Below, piece after piece: positions 17,773 through 29,311 of a DNA stretch of 64,000 nucleotides. Position 1 is the stretch's first letter. Each line of letters begins with the position of its first letter. A program made the position numbers and the translations under genes. Under the pieces are notes generated by a model. That model was not told the origin of the DNA. It saw only the letters and a list, made by a program, of their open reading frames with translations, and did not search any database. Source of the DNA: Candidatus Thalassolituus haligoni (lineage in GTDB: Bacteria; Pseudomonadota; Gammaproteobacteria; Pseudomonadales; Oceanobacteraceae); NCBI RefSeq assembly GCF_041222825.1, contig NZ_CP139482.1:2015001-2079000 (forward strand), in the 5' to 3' direction.

Positions 17773-20700
17773 ATGTTTCTGAAAAAGTTTATCTATGTGA
17801 ATTGGGGCAATATTCCCGCGACGGAATTTGAATTTGGCCCGATTAACCTGCTCTCTGGTGGTAACGGTTCCGGTAAAACCACGGCTGCGGATGCGATCCA
17901 GACCATTATGACTGCTGCCCACGATACGCTGTTTAACTACAACCCCGGTCAGGATGAAGCCACCCAGCGTGGCCGGGGCAAAAACGTCCGCACCTTGGCC
18001 AGTTATGTGTTGGGCTGTGATGACGGCAGCTATGCCAGGCCTGATGGTGCGGTGGGGTATCTGGCAGCGGTATTTCATCCGACCGGCAATGAGCCGGGCG
18101 AAGCCTTTACGGCAGTGATTGGCGTGTCGGCATCCCTCGACAAAGCGGGCAGTCAACCAATAGCGCGTCAGAATGACATCCAGTTTTACATCGTTGCCGG
18201 TGAGCAGCTGACGCTGTCTGACTTTCTGCAAGACGATCTCGATGGCAATCGGCTGGTTGTGCCCTTAAACCGTCTCAAACAGTGGCTGGGGAATCGCCTT
18301 ACCGGTGGCAAGGACAGTGCCACGACGCTAAACATCGAACAATACGACACAAAAAAACAGTATCTGCGGCGTTTGTACGGGGCGTTGCGTGGCCGCTTTG
18401 ATGCTGTTGGCGAGCGCGAGGCTATCAATGCTGCGCGCACATTCTCGCGCTTTATGGCTTATAAACCGGTCAAGAGCATCAATGGCTTTGTTGCCAACGA
18501 AATTCTGGAAGCCCGTGATCTCGGCGATGCGATTCGATCCGTGTCGGACTTGATGAAAACCATTCACGCCATGGAAGCAGAATCAAAATCCCTCGCCGCT
18601 ACGATTGAGCGGCTGAATCGTGGACGAGTGTCTGCGAGTCGTTATATCGATCAGTGGCTGGAACATCAGGTATTAACATACACCGCAGTCAAAAGCCGGT
18701 TTCTGGCCGATCAGCGGGATTACCTCAGCGCCAAACAGCAACAGCAACAGTTAGGCTCACGCCTGCAAGAGGCCGAGCAGGAGCGTGAACTGGCGCAGGA
18801 GCGCCGCCGTGCCTTGCGTGAACAGCTGATTGCCATGGAGGCGCGCCGCTTGGGCATCTGTGCCTTGCAAGACAAGGACGCTGCCGAGCAGGCCATTGCC
18901 ATGCACCGTCGTGCATTACAGCAGCAAGCGTTACCACTGCTGGAGCAGGATCAGCAATTACAAACCGGATTCAAGGCAACCGGGCAGGTTTATAGCGCCA
19001 TGCAGCGCAGCAGTATCAGCGTGGATGTTCCGTCGCTGGCCGAGCGCAGCCTGATGGGTCAGGCCAGGGCCGTGCTGGCACTGAACGATGACAGTAGCAT
19101 CGATTTACAGCGCTTGCTGGGCAAGGACTGGATCGATCTGTCACCGCTGGAGCAACATCTGGATCGCGCCCGTGAACGGCAGCGGCTGGTGAATGACTGG
19201 CGTCAGCGCTTTCTTGATGAGTCGCTGGAACGTTCAGGCCAGAGTATTCGCGATCAAGTGTCGCGGTTGGCAGACCGTCGTGAACAGAAGCTGCAACAGC
19301 TGCAGCATCGGATCAGCCAGAAGCAGGCCGATATCGACAGTCTGGAAACTCGTCAATTAAATTATCCCGGCTTCGTCCGTCAGGCACTGGAGCTGATCCG
19401 GCGCGAATGTCCGCAGGCGGATCCAAGGGTGCTGGCCGATTACGTCGAGGTTTCGGACTCACAATGGCAAAGCGCTATTGAGGGTTATATCGGTGGTGCA
19501 CGCTTCTCCATCATTGTTGAGCGCGAGTTTGAAGCCGAGGCGGCGCAGCTGGTGCGCAGTATTCCAGGCGGCAGTCGTGCCCGTGTGGTGCAAGGTGAAA
19601 AGGCGCGCAAGGACTGCGAGCGGCTGACCTTGCCGTCCAATTCCATTATTCAGCTGATGACGTTTGAACACGCCACCGCCAAAGCGTATCTGCAAGCCAG
19701 CTATGGCATGGTAGAGCAAGTGCCCGACAGTGAGGCATTGCGGCGCACCCGTCGCGGTGTGACGCGTGAAGGGCTGGGTTCCGGTGCCTATTCGATTTAC
19801 CGCTGTGATCTGGATGATGCCGAACTGGTCTTTGGTGTCGGGGCAAGAGATCGGGCGCTGGCGGCCAAGCAACAGGAGCTGACGGGGCTGCTTGATCAGG
19901 CCAATGAGGCTCAGGCCAGTTGGCAAGAGTCGCTACAGCTACTTGATGCCATCAACCTGCTGCGCCCTGTGTCGTTTGCCGACCTGATGAAAGAGATGGT
20001 TGATACCCACTATCAGCTCCAGCAAGCCGAGCAGTTGCTGGAGCGGGTTGATCTGACCGATTTTGCTGATGTAGAGACGGAGTTTGAACAGCTGCAGCAA
20101 AAGGCCGAAGCACAGGATGTTCGTATCCGTGATCTTGATGGCTCTCTGGGGCGTTTGACCCAGCAGCTGAAAGACAGTGAAGCGACGTGCAAGAGTCTCA
20201 GTGCCCGCCAGGAGGTCACCAGTGACCAGGCGGAGCGTGCCGAAGTCGCATTGCGTCGGGTCAGCGCCTTGTGGCCGGAGATGGACGTAGAGCAGGTGCT
20301 GGAACAGGCTGACAGTGACGCTGGCAGGGTATTGGTCGATGGTATTGAAGCGCAGGCGCGGGAGTTGTTGCAGCAACTGAACGGATCCGCCTATGACGTT
20401 GAACGTCAAATTGCCGAGCACAACCTTAACTGCCAGACCCTTGATGCCATTGTTTATAACCCGGATTATCGCCAGGAACACAGCGATGGCTTCTTCAAGT
20501 CGTTGTGTGAGTTATTGCGGGAGATTGATCGTATTCATAATCGCCTCAAAAACAATATTCTGGTGGCGAAGCAGCAGCAATTATCGACCTTGCGGGAAAG
20601 TTTCAATAATGCATTTGTCAGCAATCTTTGTCATTCAATCTATCAGTCCATTAACGATGGCAAACGGGTACTGGAAGACCTGAACAAGGAGTTGGCACAC

Positions 20701-21438
20701 CATCGTTTTGGTGCCGACCAGGAATGTTACTGGTTTGACTGGGAGTGGGTGCCGGAATACAAGGCATACTGGCAGTTTTTTGAAGAAGTGATCAAAAATC
20801 CAACCCTGGGAGAGGGGGCGACGCTGTTTGATGCAGACTTGCCGAAATCGGCGTTACGGGTGCGTGATCAGTTGATGGCCATGCTGCTGGACGACGACGA
20901 ACAGCACGCGATGCGGGAGCTGGAAAGGATCTCGGACTACCGCAATTATCGCAGCTATGAAATTTACAAACAGCCTGCCAACAAGGAACCTATCGCCCTG
21001 AGTCAGTACGGTACCGGCTCTGGTGGTCAGCTCGAAACGCCCGCTTATATTATCCGCTCAGCGGCGATCACTTCGGCCTTCCGTTTTAACGACGGTGACA
21101 CGCATTTACGTATGGTGCTGGTGGACGAGGCTTTTTCGAAAATGGACGAGACCCGCTCCAAGGAAGTAATCAACTACCTCACCGAAAGTCTCGGCTTGCA
21201 GCTGCTGTTTATTATGCCAACCAGTAAATCCGGCCCATTTATGGACATGATTTCGAATCAGTTTGTATTCAGCAAGATTCCGTTAATGGCGGGACAAAGG
21301 GCGGGGCAGCTACAGACCCGAGTGTTGGTGGACCGTCAGCAGTGTCATCAGCAGCGGGTGAAAGAATTGTGGGCTAATCATCGCAAGACCATTCGTCACC
21401 AGGCGGGGCTGGATTTTATGGCCGGATTCTCAGATTGA
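17773..21438 (+). CDS. mksB: MksB / JetC-like SMC ATPase
   Basis: A 1221-residue SMC/SbcC-like ATPase. Walker A GGNGSGKT is at about residues 29-36; long glutamine-rich coiled coils run about 280-540 and 690-1000 on either side of a hinge-like globular part; the signature GTGSGGQLETP is near 1081-1091; and Walker B MVLVDEAF has Asp1118-Glu1119. It would clamp DNA and extrude loops with MksF and MksE. The operon lacks the fourth gene (JetD/MksG, a TOPRIM nuclease needed for plasmid cleavage by Wadjet), since nothing resembling it lies downstream. Therefore a condensin-like function is the likelier one. Confidence 0.88.
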   Translation: MFLKKFIYVNWGNIPATEFEFGPINLLSGGNGSGKTTAADAIQTIMTAAHDTLFNYNPGQDEATQRGRGKNVRTLASYVLGCDDGSYARPDGAVGYLAAVFHPTGNEPGEAFTAVIGVSASLDKAGSQPIARQNDIQFYIVAGEQLTLSDFLQDDLDGNRLVVPLNRLKQWLGNRLTGGKDSATTLNIEQYDTKKQYLRRLYGALRGRFDAVGEREAINAARTFSRFMAYKPVKSINGFVANEILEARDLGDAIRSVSDLMKTIHAMEAESKSLAATIERLNRGRVSASRYIDQWLEHQVLTYTAVKSRFLADQRDYLSAKQQQQQLGSRLQEAEQERELAQERRRALREQLIAMEARRLGICALQDKDAAEQAIAMHRRALQQQALPLLEQDQQLQTGFKATGQVYSAMQRSSISVDVPSLAERSLMGQARAVLALNDDSSIDLQRLLGKDWIDLSPLEQHLDRARERQRLVNDWRQRFLDESLERSGQSIRDQVSRLADRREQKLQQLQHRISQKQADIDSLETRQLNYPGFVRQALELIRRECPQADPRVLADYVEVSDSQWQSAIEGYIGGARFSIIVEREFEAEAAQLVRSIPGGSRARVVQGEKARKDCERLTLPSNSIIQLMTFEHATAKAYLQASYGMVEQVPDSEALRRTRRGVTREGLGSGAYSIYRCDLDDAELVFGVGARDRALAAKQQELTGLLDQANEAQASWQESLQLLDAINLLRPVSFADLMKEMVDTHYQLQQAEQLLERVDLTDFADVETEFEQLQQKAEAQDVRIRDLDGSLGRLTQQLKDSEATCKSLSARQEVTSDQAERAEVALRRVSALWPEMDVEQVLEQADSDAGRVLVDGIEAQARELLQQLNGSAYDVERQIAEHNLNCQTLDAIVYNPDYRQEHSDGFFKSLCELLREIDRIHNRLKNNILVAKQQQLSTLRESFNNAFVSNLCHSIYQSINDGKRVLEDLNKELAHHRFGADQECYWFDWEWVPEYKAYWQFFEEVIKNPTLGEGATLFDADLPKSALRVRDQLMAMLLDDDEQHAMRELERISDYRNYRSYEIYKQPANKEPIALSQYGTGSGGQLETPAYIIRSAAITSAFRFNDGDTHLRMVLVDEAFSKMDETRSKEVINYLTESLGLQLLFIMPTSKSGPFMDMISNQFVFSKIPLMAGQRAGQLQTRVLVDRQQCHQQRVKELWANHRKTIRHQAGLDFMAGFSD

Positions 21439-21465
21439 ATCTGGCTTGACGTACCCGTCGGTTCC

Positions 21466-21483
21466 GCCACGATTGCTCGTGGC
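21466..21483. terminator. Short hairpin after mksB
   Basis: GCCACGA and TCGTGGC form a 7-bp stem with a TTGC loop, 28 bases after the mksB stop. There is no T-tract, so termination is only a possibility. Confidence 0.35.
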
Positions 21484-21502
21484 GCAGTGTCAATCCGATC
21501 TC

Positions 21503-21559
21503 GGGTTGTTGCGGGTTGGGTTGTTGCGGGTTGGGTTGTTACGGGTTGGGTTGTTGCGG
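21503..21559. repeat. G-rich 15-bp tandem repeat
   Basis: The unit TTGTTGCGGGTTGGG is repeated about 3.6 times (one G to A change in the third copy). The array contains seven GGG runs within 48 bases, spaced 2-7 bases apart, which fits the sequence pattern of a G-quadruplex on the plus strand. It is 64 bases after the mksB stop. Confidence 0.85.
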
Positions 21560-21605
21560 AGTTGGTTTGTTTTGGCGCTTGCCTGAAAGGGCTTTAACAC
21601 CCTGA

Positions 21606-21785
21606 TTAATGCTGAGTGTCGGAGATCTTGCTGGTTTTTATAGCGGTCAGATCTGTCGCTGCCGGGCTGGCTGGTACTGTAGCAACTAATTTGGTGACGG
21701 GCTTGCGAGGGCCAAAGCGTGGGGCTGGCAGGCTGGGTGTTCGAAGAGCACGATGCGCCTGAAGTCGAAAATTGGGTTTGGGCAT
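21606..21785 (-). CDS. Possible small basic protein (59 aa)
   Basis: A minus-strand ATG at 21785 is preceded by AGGA with a 6-base spacer and opens a 59-codon frame starting MPKPNFRLQAHRALRTPSLP. The product is rich in Arg, Lys and Pro in its first half and in Ala and Thr afterwards. It has no membrane segment and I recognise no family. It is the only frame with a good ribosome binding site in this otherwise gene-poor 850-base gap. Could be chance. Confidence 0.35.
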   Translation of the reverse strand: MPKPNFRLQAHRALRTPSLPAPRFGPRKPVTKLVATVPASPAATDLTAIKTSKISDTQH

Positions 21786-22288
21786 GATGATTCCTGTTCA
21801 GTCTGGATGGGCCTGGTTCAACAATAAACCGCTGTCATGGCGGGCTGTTGAAGCCTGTGTGCGTAGAGATTGCTGCGTTAAAAATGATAAAGAGGTGGTC
21901 AGATTCTAAGACGCCATCATATAAAGCGCCGCAGTTTTCAGACCTGCCTTTTAGTTTACCATAGCTGAGTATTATATGATTAAGGTTTGGTTGCGAGTTA
22001 TTGCCCATTGCCGGGATATAACCCGAAACACCCTGGAACTTGCTGTTTCACCAGTTGTTGGGGACAGATGTTTAGGGGGGCGTTCTCGATGATTAAACCG
22101 AGCCCCCTGACAGGCCCCGTGTCAAATAATTGAGAACGTCCCCTAAGCATGGCCCAGTAGATGCAGTGCTAAAGACTATCGCTGTGGTAAAAGAAAAAGT
22201 ACGGTTGAATACTATTTAGGCTGTGTTATTTATGCCTTTATAGTTATGCTTGAATTATTGATATGTCTTACTTTGTGCAGGAAATACA
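21786..22288. other. Gene-poor stretch before the rhodanese gene
   Basis: About 500 bases without a supported gene. The sequence turns AT-rich toward 22288. It contains the palindromic element at 22072-22146 and must hold the promoter of the rhodanese gene. I see no RNA gene. Confidence 0.5.
22072..22146. repeat. Dispersed palindromic element, copy A
   Basis: An imperfect 75-bp palindrome: the left arm TTAGGGGGGCGTTCTC pairs with the right arm GAGAACGTCCCCTAA, with an internal segment containing CTGACAGG. A related 67-bp copy lies at 37034-37100 after ftsK. The two share CGTTCTC, ATTAAACCGA, CTGACAGG, CAAAT and ATTGAGA in the same order and spacing. It looks like a REP/MITE-type repeat. Confidence 0.75.
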
Positions 22289-22612
22289 ATGAAAAAATTA
22301 TTGATTGTACCGCTGCTGCTGACAGCGTCGTTGACGATGGCGGATACCGTGTTTGTGGATGTACGTACCGATGAGGAATTTCAGCAAGATCATCTTGAAA
22401 GCGCTGCACATATTCCTTTTCAGCAAATAGCCGCAGAAATTGGCAAGTTGAATCTGGCGAAGGATGACGAAGTGGTGCTGTATTGCCGCTCTGGTCGGCG
22501 TGCCGATATTGCTGCTGAAACCCTGGCGGGGATGGGATTCACCCACGTCAAAAACGTCAAGACACTGGATGGCGCCCGGTCGTATCAATCCACGCTGACC
22601 GCCAAACCTTGA
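22289..22612 (+). CDS. Periplasmic rhodanese-like sulfurtransferase
   Basis: A 107-residue single-domain rhodanese with an N-terminal signal peptide (KKLLIVPLLLTASLTMA). The active-site loop is CRSGRR with Cys66. It resembles PspE-type thiosulfate sulfurtransferases, which move a sulfane sulfur from thiosulfate to acceptors in the periplasm; the physiological acceptor is not evident. A GGAAA sequence precedes the ATG. It stands alone and converges on dusA, separated by a hairpin. Confidence 0.88.
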   Translation: MKKLLIVPLLLTASLTMADTVFVDVRTDEEFQQDHLESAAHIPFQQIAAEIGKLNLAKDDEVVLYCRSGRRADIAAETLAGMGFTHVKNVKTLDGARSYQSTLTAKP

Positions 22613-22663
22613 ACGGATTGGTTAGGTAAGTCCTTATAAATCAAAAGGTTGAGTGTTTATTTG

Positions 22664-22703
22664 CAACCAATGACAGAAGCTGAGCTGTCTTCGTCATTGG
22701 TTG
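22664..22703. terminator. Hairpin between rhodanese gene and dusA
   Basis: CAACCAATGAC pairs with GTCATTGGTTG (11 bp), extended by GAAG/CTTC across a bulged A. It lies between convergent genes and may end both transcripts, though T-tracts are weak. Confidence 0.5.
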
Positions 22704-22712
22704 TCCTTAACG

Positions 22713-23693
22713 CTATTCGACAAACGCCAACGCCTGTTCCATGACTTCCGGCCCGGCACCTTTCTTGTGTGCGTTTTCACTGAGATGGCGGCGATACAGT
22801 CGTGCGCCTTTCTGAGCATTAAACAGGCCCAGTGTATGGCGGCTGATATGGTGCAACGTTGCCCCTTTACCCAACTGCTCTTCAATGTAGGGGTACAGGC
22901 GGCGAATCACATCGGCTTTTGATACCGGGGGCTTTGGGGCTGCAGCTGCACTTTCGAAATAGAGCGCATCGACATCCAGTAGAATGCCGGGGTTCTGGTA
23001 GGCCTCCCGGCCGACCATTACGCCATCAAGGTGTTGCAAGCATTGTAATGATTCTTCGTGGGTTTTCAGACCGCCGTTAAGGAGAATTTCCAGCTGCGGG
23101 AGTTCCTGTTTCAGCCGGTAGACGTAGTCGTACTTCAACGGTGGCACTTCGCGGTTTTCTTTTGGAGAGAGTCCCTGCAGGATGGCTTTGCGGGCGTGAA
23201 CAATAAATACCTCACAGCCTGCTTCGGCGACGGTGGCCACGAAGTCGCGCATATGTTCGTAGCTGTCCTGATCATCAATACCGATGCGATGCTTGACGGT
23301 AACGGGAATATCACAGCTGTCACGCATGGCTTTGACGCAGTCGGCGACCAACGGTGGGTGACCCATCAGGCAGGCGCCAATCATGTTGTTTTGTACCCGG
23401 TCGCTGGGGCAGCCGACATTCAGGTTGACCTCGTCGTAACCCCAATCCTGGGCGAAACGGGCACATTGGGCCAGCTCATCCGGGTTGCTGCCGCCCAGCT
23501 GCAGGGCAATCGGGTGTTCAATGTCGTGGTATTGCAAAAAGCGCTCACGATTGCCATGAATCAGGGCACCGGTTGTCACCATTTCGGTGTACAGCAGCGC
23601 CTGGCGGGATAGCTGCCGCCAAAAAAAACGGCAATGAGAATCACTCCAATCCATCATCGGCGCAGTACTGAAACGGCGATTCAGTGCGGTCAT
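22713..23693 (-). CDS. dusA: tRNA-dihydrouridine(20/20a) synthase DusA
   Basis: A 326-residue FMN-dependent Dus protein that reduces uridines 20/20a in the tRNA D-loop with NADPH. DusA-type signatures are RFSTAPMMDWSDSHCRFF at the start, the catalytic segment NLNVGCPSDRVQNN with its cysteine, and HARKAILQGLSPKENR. It overlaps hflD by four bases, at the end of the nudix-mnmA-hflD-dusA operon, so two tRNA-modifying enzymes are co-expressed. Confidence 0.95.
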   Translation of the reverse strand: MTALNRRFSTAPMMDWSDSHCRFFWRQLSRQALLYTEMVTTGALIHGNRERFLQYHDIEHPIALQLGGSNPDELAQCARFAQDWGYDEVNLNVGCPSDRVQNNMIGACLMGHPPLVADCVKAMRDSCDIPVTVKHRIGIDDQDSYEHMRDFVATVAEAGCEVFIVHARKAILQGLSPKENREVPPLKYDYVYRLKQELPQLEILLNGGLKTHEESLQCLQHLDGVMVGREAYQNPGILLDVDALYFESAAAAPKPPVSKADVIRRLYPYIEEQLGKGATLHHISRHTLGLFNAQKGARLYRRHLSENAHKKGAGPEVMEQALAFVE

Positions 23694-24325
23694 TGGTTGT
23701 CACCCTCTGGCCGCGCTAACTGTTCCAATGCGTTGAGGTATTGCTTGCGACGTAATAGCAGATGCCAACGGCGTCCGCCAACCTGACGCCAGAGAATGGC
23801 GGCGCGGATGCCGGACAGCAGTAATGCACGCACCCGGTTGGCGGTGTGTTCGTTTTGCAGGTGAGTCGGGTTGCCGGTAACGTGAATGCGAAAGCTGAGG
23901 TTGCTCAATGTCTGTTTGTAGAGTTCGGCCAGAGCAGCAATGGTGTTTTCGTGGCTGATGGAAAAGTGCTCCACCTGGCGGGAAGCTTGCTGAATGCCAT
24001 TGCCAAGGGCAGTAATCATGTTTTGATTGCGGCGTAATTTGCTTTCAAGGTGCAGGATGGCCACGGTATAGCGGGTGATGTCCGGGCTGAGGCCGCCGCC
24101 CTTGCCGGAAGCCAGGGTCAACAGGGTGTTGATACCCAGGTTCAGGCTGTGACCGGGGTCGCCGTAGATAGCATCAAACGACTCCGGGTTTTGCTCAAAC
24201 AAGCTGGACAACAAGGGGGTTGCATCGGTGAGCGGTATGTCTCCGGTGCGAGCCAGTTGCTCCACCAGGGTGGCCGCCTGAACGACGGCGGCAATGGCGA
24301 TGGCTTGCTGGCGACGATCGGTCAT
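23690..24325 (-). CDS. hflD: High-frequency lysogenisation protein HflD homologue
   Basis: A 211-residue HflD (YcfC) family protein. Recognisable stretches are [19 protein letters not shown] at the start and [20 protein letters not shown] with [11 protein letters not shown] near the end. In E. coli HflD binds the lambda CII protein, but the family is conserved next to mnmA in cells without such phages, so its native role is unclear. It overlaps mnmA and dusA by four bases each. Confidence 0.92.
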   Translation of the reverse strand: MTDRRQQAIAIAAVVQAATLVEQLARTGDIPLTDATPLLSSLFEQNPESFDAIYGDPGHSLNLGINTLLTLASGKGGGLSPDITRYTVAILHLESKLRRNQNMITALGNGIQQASRQVEHFSISHENTIAALAELYKQTLSNLSFRIHVTGNPTHLQNEHTANRVRALLLSGIRAAILWRQVGGRRWHLLLRRKQYLNALEQLARPEGDNQ

Positions 24326-25443
24326 GTTGGCTTCCTGTTGTTTTGTGTGGTTTCGATGACGCCACCACCGAGGCAGGTTTCATTAAGATAAAACACCACT
24401 GATTGACCCGGAGTGATGGCGCGTTGTGGGCTGTCGAATACGACCCGGTAGCCGATCTGGCCATGGTTGTCCTGGCGTTCAATCACACAAGCCTGGTCAT
24501 CCTGGCGATAACGCACCTTGGCGGTACAGCGTAGTGGCAGGTTTTCCGGCTCCTGGTTGACCCAGAAAATAGCGCCGGTGGTGAGGGTGTCGGTAAACAG
24601 TAATGGGTGATTTTTGCCTTGTACGGCAATCAGTACATTACGTTCGAGATCCTTGCCTGCCACAAACCAGGGCTGATCCGGATGGTTGGCAAGCCCGCCA
24701 ATGCCCAATCCCTGGCGCTGCCCCAGGGTGTGGTACATCAACCCCTGGTGCTCGCCAATGTCCTCTCCTGTGGGCGTTTCTATGCGTCCGGGTTGAGCCG
24801 GGAGGTATTGTTTGAGAAAGTCGCGAAAGCGTCGTTCGCCAATAAAGCAGATACCGGTAGAGTCTTTCTTGTTCGCGGTAACCAGCCCGTTGGCTTCGGC
24901 AATTTTACGTACTTCGGGTTTTTCCAGTTCGCCAACCGGAAAGAGTGTCTGGGCTATCTCGGTGCCGCCAACGGCATGCAGGAAGTAGCTTTGATCCTTA
25001 TTCGGATCAAGCCCCTTGAGCAATTCGGTTTGACCGGTAGCCGTGTCGCGTCGACGCACGTAGTGACCGGTAGCGATCAGCTCGGCACCCAGTACCTTGG
25101 CGTATTCGAGAAAGGCTTTGAACTTGATTTCGCGGTTACAGAGAATATCCGGGTTGGGGGTGCGCCCAGCCTTGTACTCAGCGAGAAAGTATTCGAAGAC
25201 GTTGTCCCAGTATTCGGCTGCAAAATTGGCCTGATGCAAATGAATCCCCAGGGCATCACATACCTGTTGGGCATCAGCCAGGTCGTCTTTGGCGGTGCAG
25301 TATTCGGTGCCGTCATCTTCATCCCAGTTTTTCATAAACAGGCCTTCGACCTGATAGCCTTGTTGCAGTAGCAGCCAGGCAGAAACGGATGAGTCAACAC
25401 CGCCGGACATGCCAACAATGACTTTGGTGTTCTGGTTTGACAT
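24322..25443 (-). CDS. mnmA: tRNA-specific 2-thiouridylase MnmA
   Basis: A 373-residue enzyme that adds sulfur at U34 of tRNA Lys, Glu and Gln. The PP-loop SGGVDSS is near residue 15; catalytic cysteines lie in [12 protein letters not shown] and [10 protein letters not shown]. It takes its sulfur from the TusBCDE relay encoded at 43.4-44.8 kb in this same window. ATG 25443 is preferred over TTG 25458, because it leaves one base after the nudix stop and starts right at the conserved N-terminus. Confidence 0.96.
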   Translation of the reverse strand: MSNQNTKVIVGMSGGVDSSVSAWLLLQQGYQVEGLFMKNWDEDDGTEYCTAKDDLADAQQVCDALGIHLHQANFAAEYWDNVFEYFLAEYKAGRTPNPDILCNREIKFKAFLEYAKVLGAELIATGHYVRRRDTATGQTELLKGLDPNKDQSYFLHAVGGTEIAQTLFPVGELEKPEVRKIAEANGLVTANKKDSTGICFIGERRFRDFLKQYLPAQPGRIETPTGEDIGEHQGLMYHTLGQRQGLGIGGLANHPDQPWFVAGKDLERNVLIAVQGKNHPLLFTDTLTTGAIFWVNQEPENLPLRCTAKVRYRQDDQACVIERQDNHGQIGYRVVFDSPQRAITPGQSVVFYLNETCLGGGVIETTQNNRKPT

Positions 25444-25444
25444 C

Positions 25445-25894
25445 TTACGGGTGCTCAACGATTGCGTTTAACGGAAATAGTTTGCCAGCGAGGTAATCTT
25501 CGACGCAGGATAGAACCATGCTGCTACGAAGATTGGGGCAATTACGCAGTTCTTCAATGGTCATCCAGCGGGGGCCAAGGATGCCGTCATCCAAGGGGCT
25601 GTCTGGCAGGTACTGGTCGGCGCTGGCGCTGAAGCAGTAACGGTGGTAAGTCACGCCGTTGGTGGGAGCTGTGTAGGTGTAAAGGCCAATCAGGGCGGTG
25701 GGGGTGACTTGCCAACCGCTTTCTTCGAGCGTTTCCCGAATGGCGGCATTGATAATGGTCTCGCCCTGTTCGATATGCCCGGCAGGCTGGTTAATCACCG
25801 TTTCGCCAGCGCAAATCTCTTCAATCATCAGAAAACGTTGATCCTGCTCAACAACGGTGGCAACGGTGGCGTGGGGTGTCCAGCGACTCGGCAT
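25445..25894 (-). CDS. NUDIX hydrolase (NudJ-like)
   Basis: A 149-residue NUDIX protein with a complete box, [20 protein letters not shown] followed by SGW. It is like NudJ, a phosphatase acting on nucleoside tri/diphosphates and on the thiamine precursor HMP-PP. ATG 25894 has AGGAG five bases upstream. It lies upstream of mnmA, the same association as in E. coli. Confidence 0.88.
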   Translation of the reverse strand: MPSRWTPHATVATVVEQDQRFLMIEEICAGETVINQPAGHIEQGETIINAAIRETLEESGWQVTPTALIGLYTYTAPTNGVTYHRYCFSASADQYLPDSPLDDGILGPRWMTIEELRNCPNLRSSMVLSCVEDYLAGKLFPLNAIVEHP

Positions 25895-25996
25895 GGTGGC
25901 TCCTGGCGTTAGCGAGGGCAAATGATAAACGATTGTGACGGCAACCCCAAAACCTGCTGAGCTTTTGTGGTGTGATCAGGGTGTCGCTGCTCCGTT

Positions 25997-26656
25997 TCAG
26001 GGCTTGCGTTTGGCTTTGGGTGCGTGGGCGTTGCTCAGCTTGCTCCTTGCTGGTTTGTGCGCTCGGTTGTGCTTGTTGCTGTTGCCGCGAGCAGGCCGTG
26101 CCGGTGTTGCTGGCATATGAACCGTTTCGCTGCGGTATTGGCCTGGCGGCAACGTGCCGAGTGCCCAGGGGCCTATGGCAGCCCGAACCAGCCGCAAGGT
26201 TGGATGGCCTATGTGGGCGGTCATGCGGCGTACCTGACGATTGCGGCCTTCGGTGATGCGTATTTCCAGCCAACTGGTGACATCGTTGGCACGTTGGCGA
26301 ATAGGCGGGTTACGGGGCCAGAGTCGGGGTTCTGCAATCTGCTCGGCGTAGGCAGGGCGGGTTGGCCCGTCTTTCAGAAGAATACCCTGGCGCAGTTGTT
26401 CCAGTTTGTTTTCGTCGGGGATTCCTTCTACCTGTACCCAATAGGTTTTTTCCATTTTTTGTGCCGGATTGGCAATTCTGGCCTGTAATTGACCATCATC
26501 CGTGAGCAGTAGCAGGCCTTCGGAGTCATAATCCAGTCTGCCTGCGGGGTAGACCTTTGGGATGTCGACTAAAGTAGCGAGGGTTTTTCGTCCCTCAGTA
26601 TCGGTAAACTGTGACAAGACGTTAAAAGGTTTGTTGACAAGAATAAGCAGGGCCAT
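25997..26656 (-). CDS. rluE: 23S rRNA pseudouridine synthase RluE
   Basis: A 219-residue pseudouridine synthase of the RsuA/RluE type. The catalytic Asp is in [15 protein letters not shown]; other family segments are [12 protein letters not shown] and [20 protein letters not shown]. The S4 domain is absent, as expected for RluE, which modifies U2457 of 23S rRNA. About 35 residues of basic, low-complexity tail follow the domain. Divergent from icd. Confidence 0.9.
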   Translation of the reverse strand: MALLILVNKPFNVLSQFTDTEGRKTLATLVDIPKVYPAGRLDYDSEGLLLLTDDGQLQARIANPAQKMEKTYWVQVEGIPDENKLEQLRQGILLKDGPTRPAYAEQIAEPRLWPRNPPIRQRANDVTSWLEIRITEGRNRQVRRMTAHIGHPTLRLVRAAIGPWALGTLPPGQYRSETVHMPATPARPARGNSNKHNRAHKPARSKLSNAHAPKAKRKP

Positions 26657-26668
26657 ATGCGCTCATTG

Positions 26669-26726
26669 TTCTGTAGGAAAACTACCTAACTGATAGTCTA
26701 GCTTGCAATTTCTGTAGAAAAACTAC
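26669..26726. promoter_or_regulatory. Duplicated 17-bp dyad between rluE and icd
   Basis: TTCTGTAGGAAAACTAC (26669-26685) and TTCTGTAGAAAAACTAC (26710-26726) are direct copies with one difference. Each holds an inverted GTAG-N5-CTAC. Their starts are 41 bases apart, about four helical turns, so two dimers could bind the same face of the DNA. They lie just upstream of rluE and about 185-240 bases upstream of icd. A regulator is not apparent. Confidence 0.45.
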
Positions 26727-26749
26727 AAATTATGCGCCGTTTCACGATT

Positions 26750-26777
26750 GGAATATCGTCGGAGTGGGCGATATTCC
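26750..26777. promoter_or_regulatory. Inverted repeat upstream of icd
   Basis: GGAATATCG and CGATATTCC form 9-bp perfect arms around a 10-base spacer. It lies about 130-160 bases upstream of the icd start and could be an operator or an mRNA leader hairpin. Confidence 0.35.
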
Positions 26778-26879
26778 GGCGAATTCGGGTAATCCCCGCG
26801 TTCGTTTTCATCTTTGTCTGCGGGTTCCTGCCAAAGTATAACTGCCAAAAGTGGTTGTAAGGGAATCCGAGCGCTATAG

Positions 26880-29144
<2,265 letters not shown>

Positions 29145-29150
29145 TGGCTC

Positions 29151-29190
29151 AGACATAAAAAAACCGCCGAAAGGCGGTTTTTTTATGTCT
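29151..29190 (+). terminator. Rho-independent terminator after icd
   Basis: A perfect 18-bp stem (GGCGG core with A and T tracts) around a GAAA tetraloop, starting 7 bases after the icd stop. The arms AGACAT and ATGTCT extend beyond the tracts, making it symmetrical, so it would also work for transcripts from the right. Confidence 0.95.
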
Positions 29191-29311
29191 GCTGATTGGA
29201 AGTCAGCGCATTTTTAGGCTGGGCATGGAATGCATAATTCGCTAAATGTAACAAATCAGTGATAGTCCGCTTTGCTCGCTTAGGTCTCTGTCTTGGTGTC
29301 TGTGGGCCAGT

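Noticed and set aside
15386..21438. Complete Wadjet defence system
   Set aside because: JetA, JetB and JetC are present, but there is no JetD nuclease in the following sequence, so a full Wadjet is not supported.
24607..25371. 254-codon open frame on the plus strand
   Set aside because: Lies entirely opposite mnmA, whose motifs are clear.
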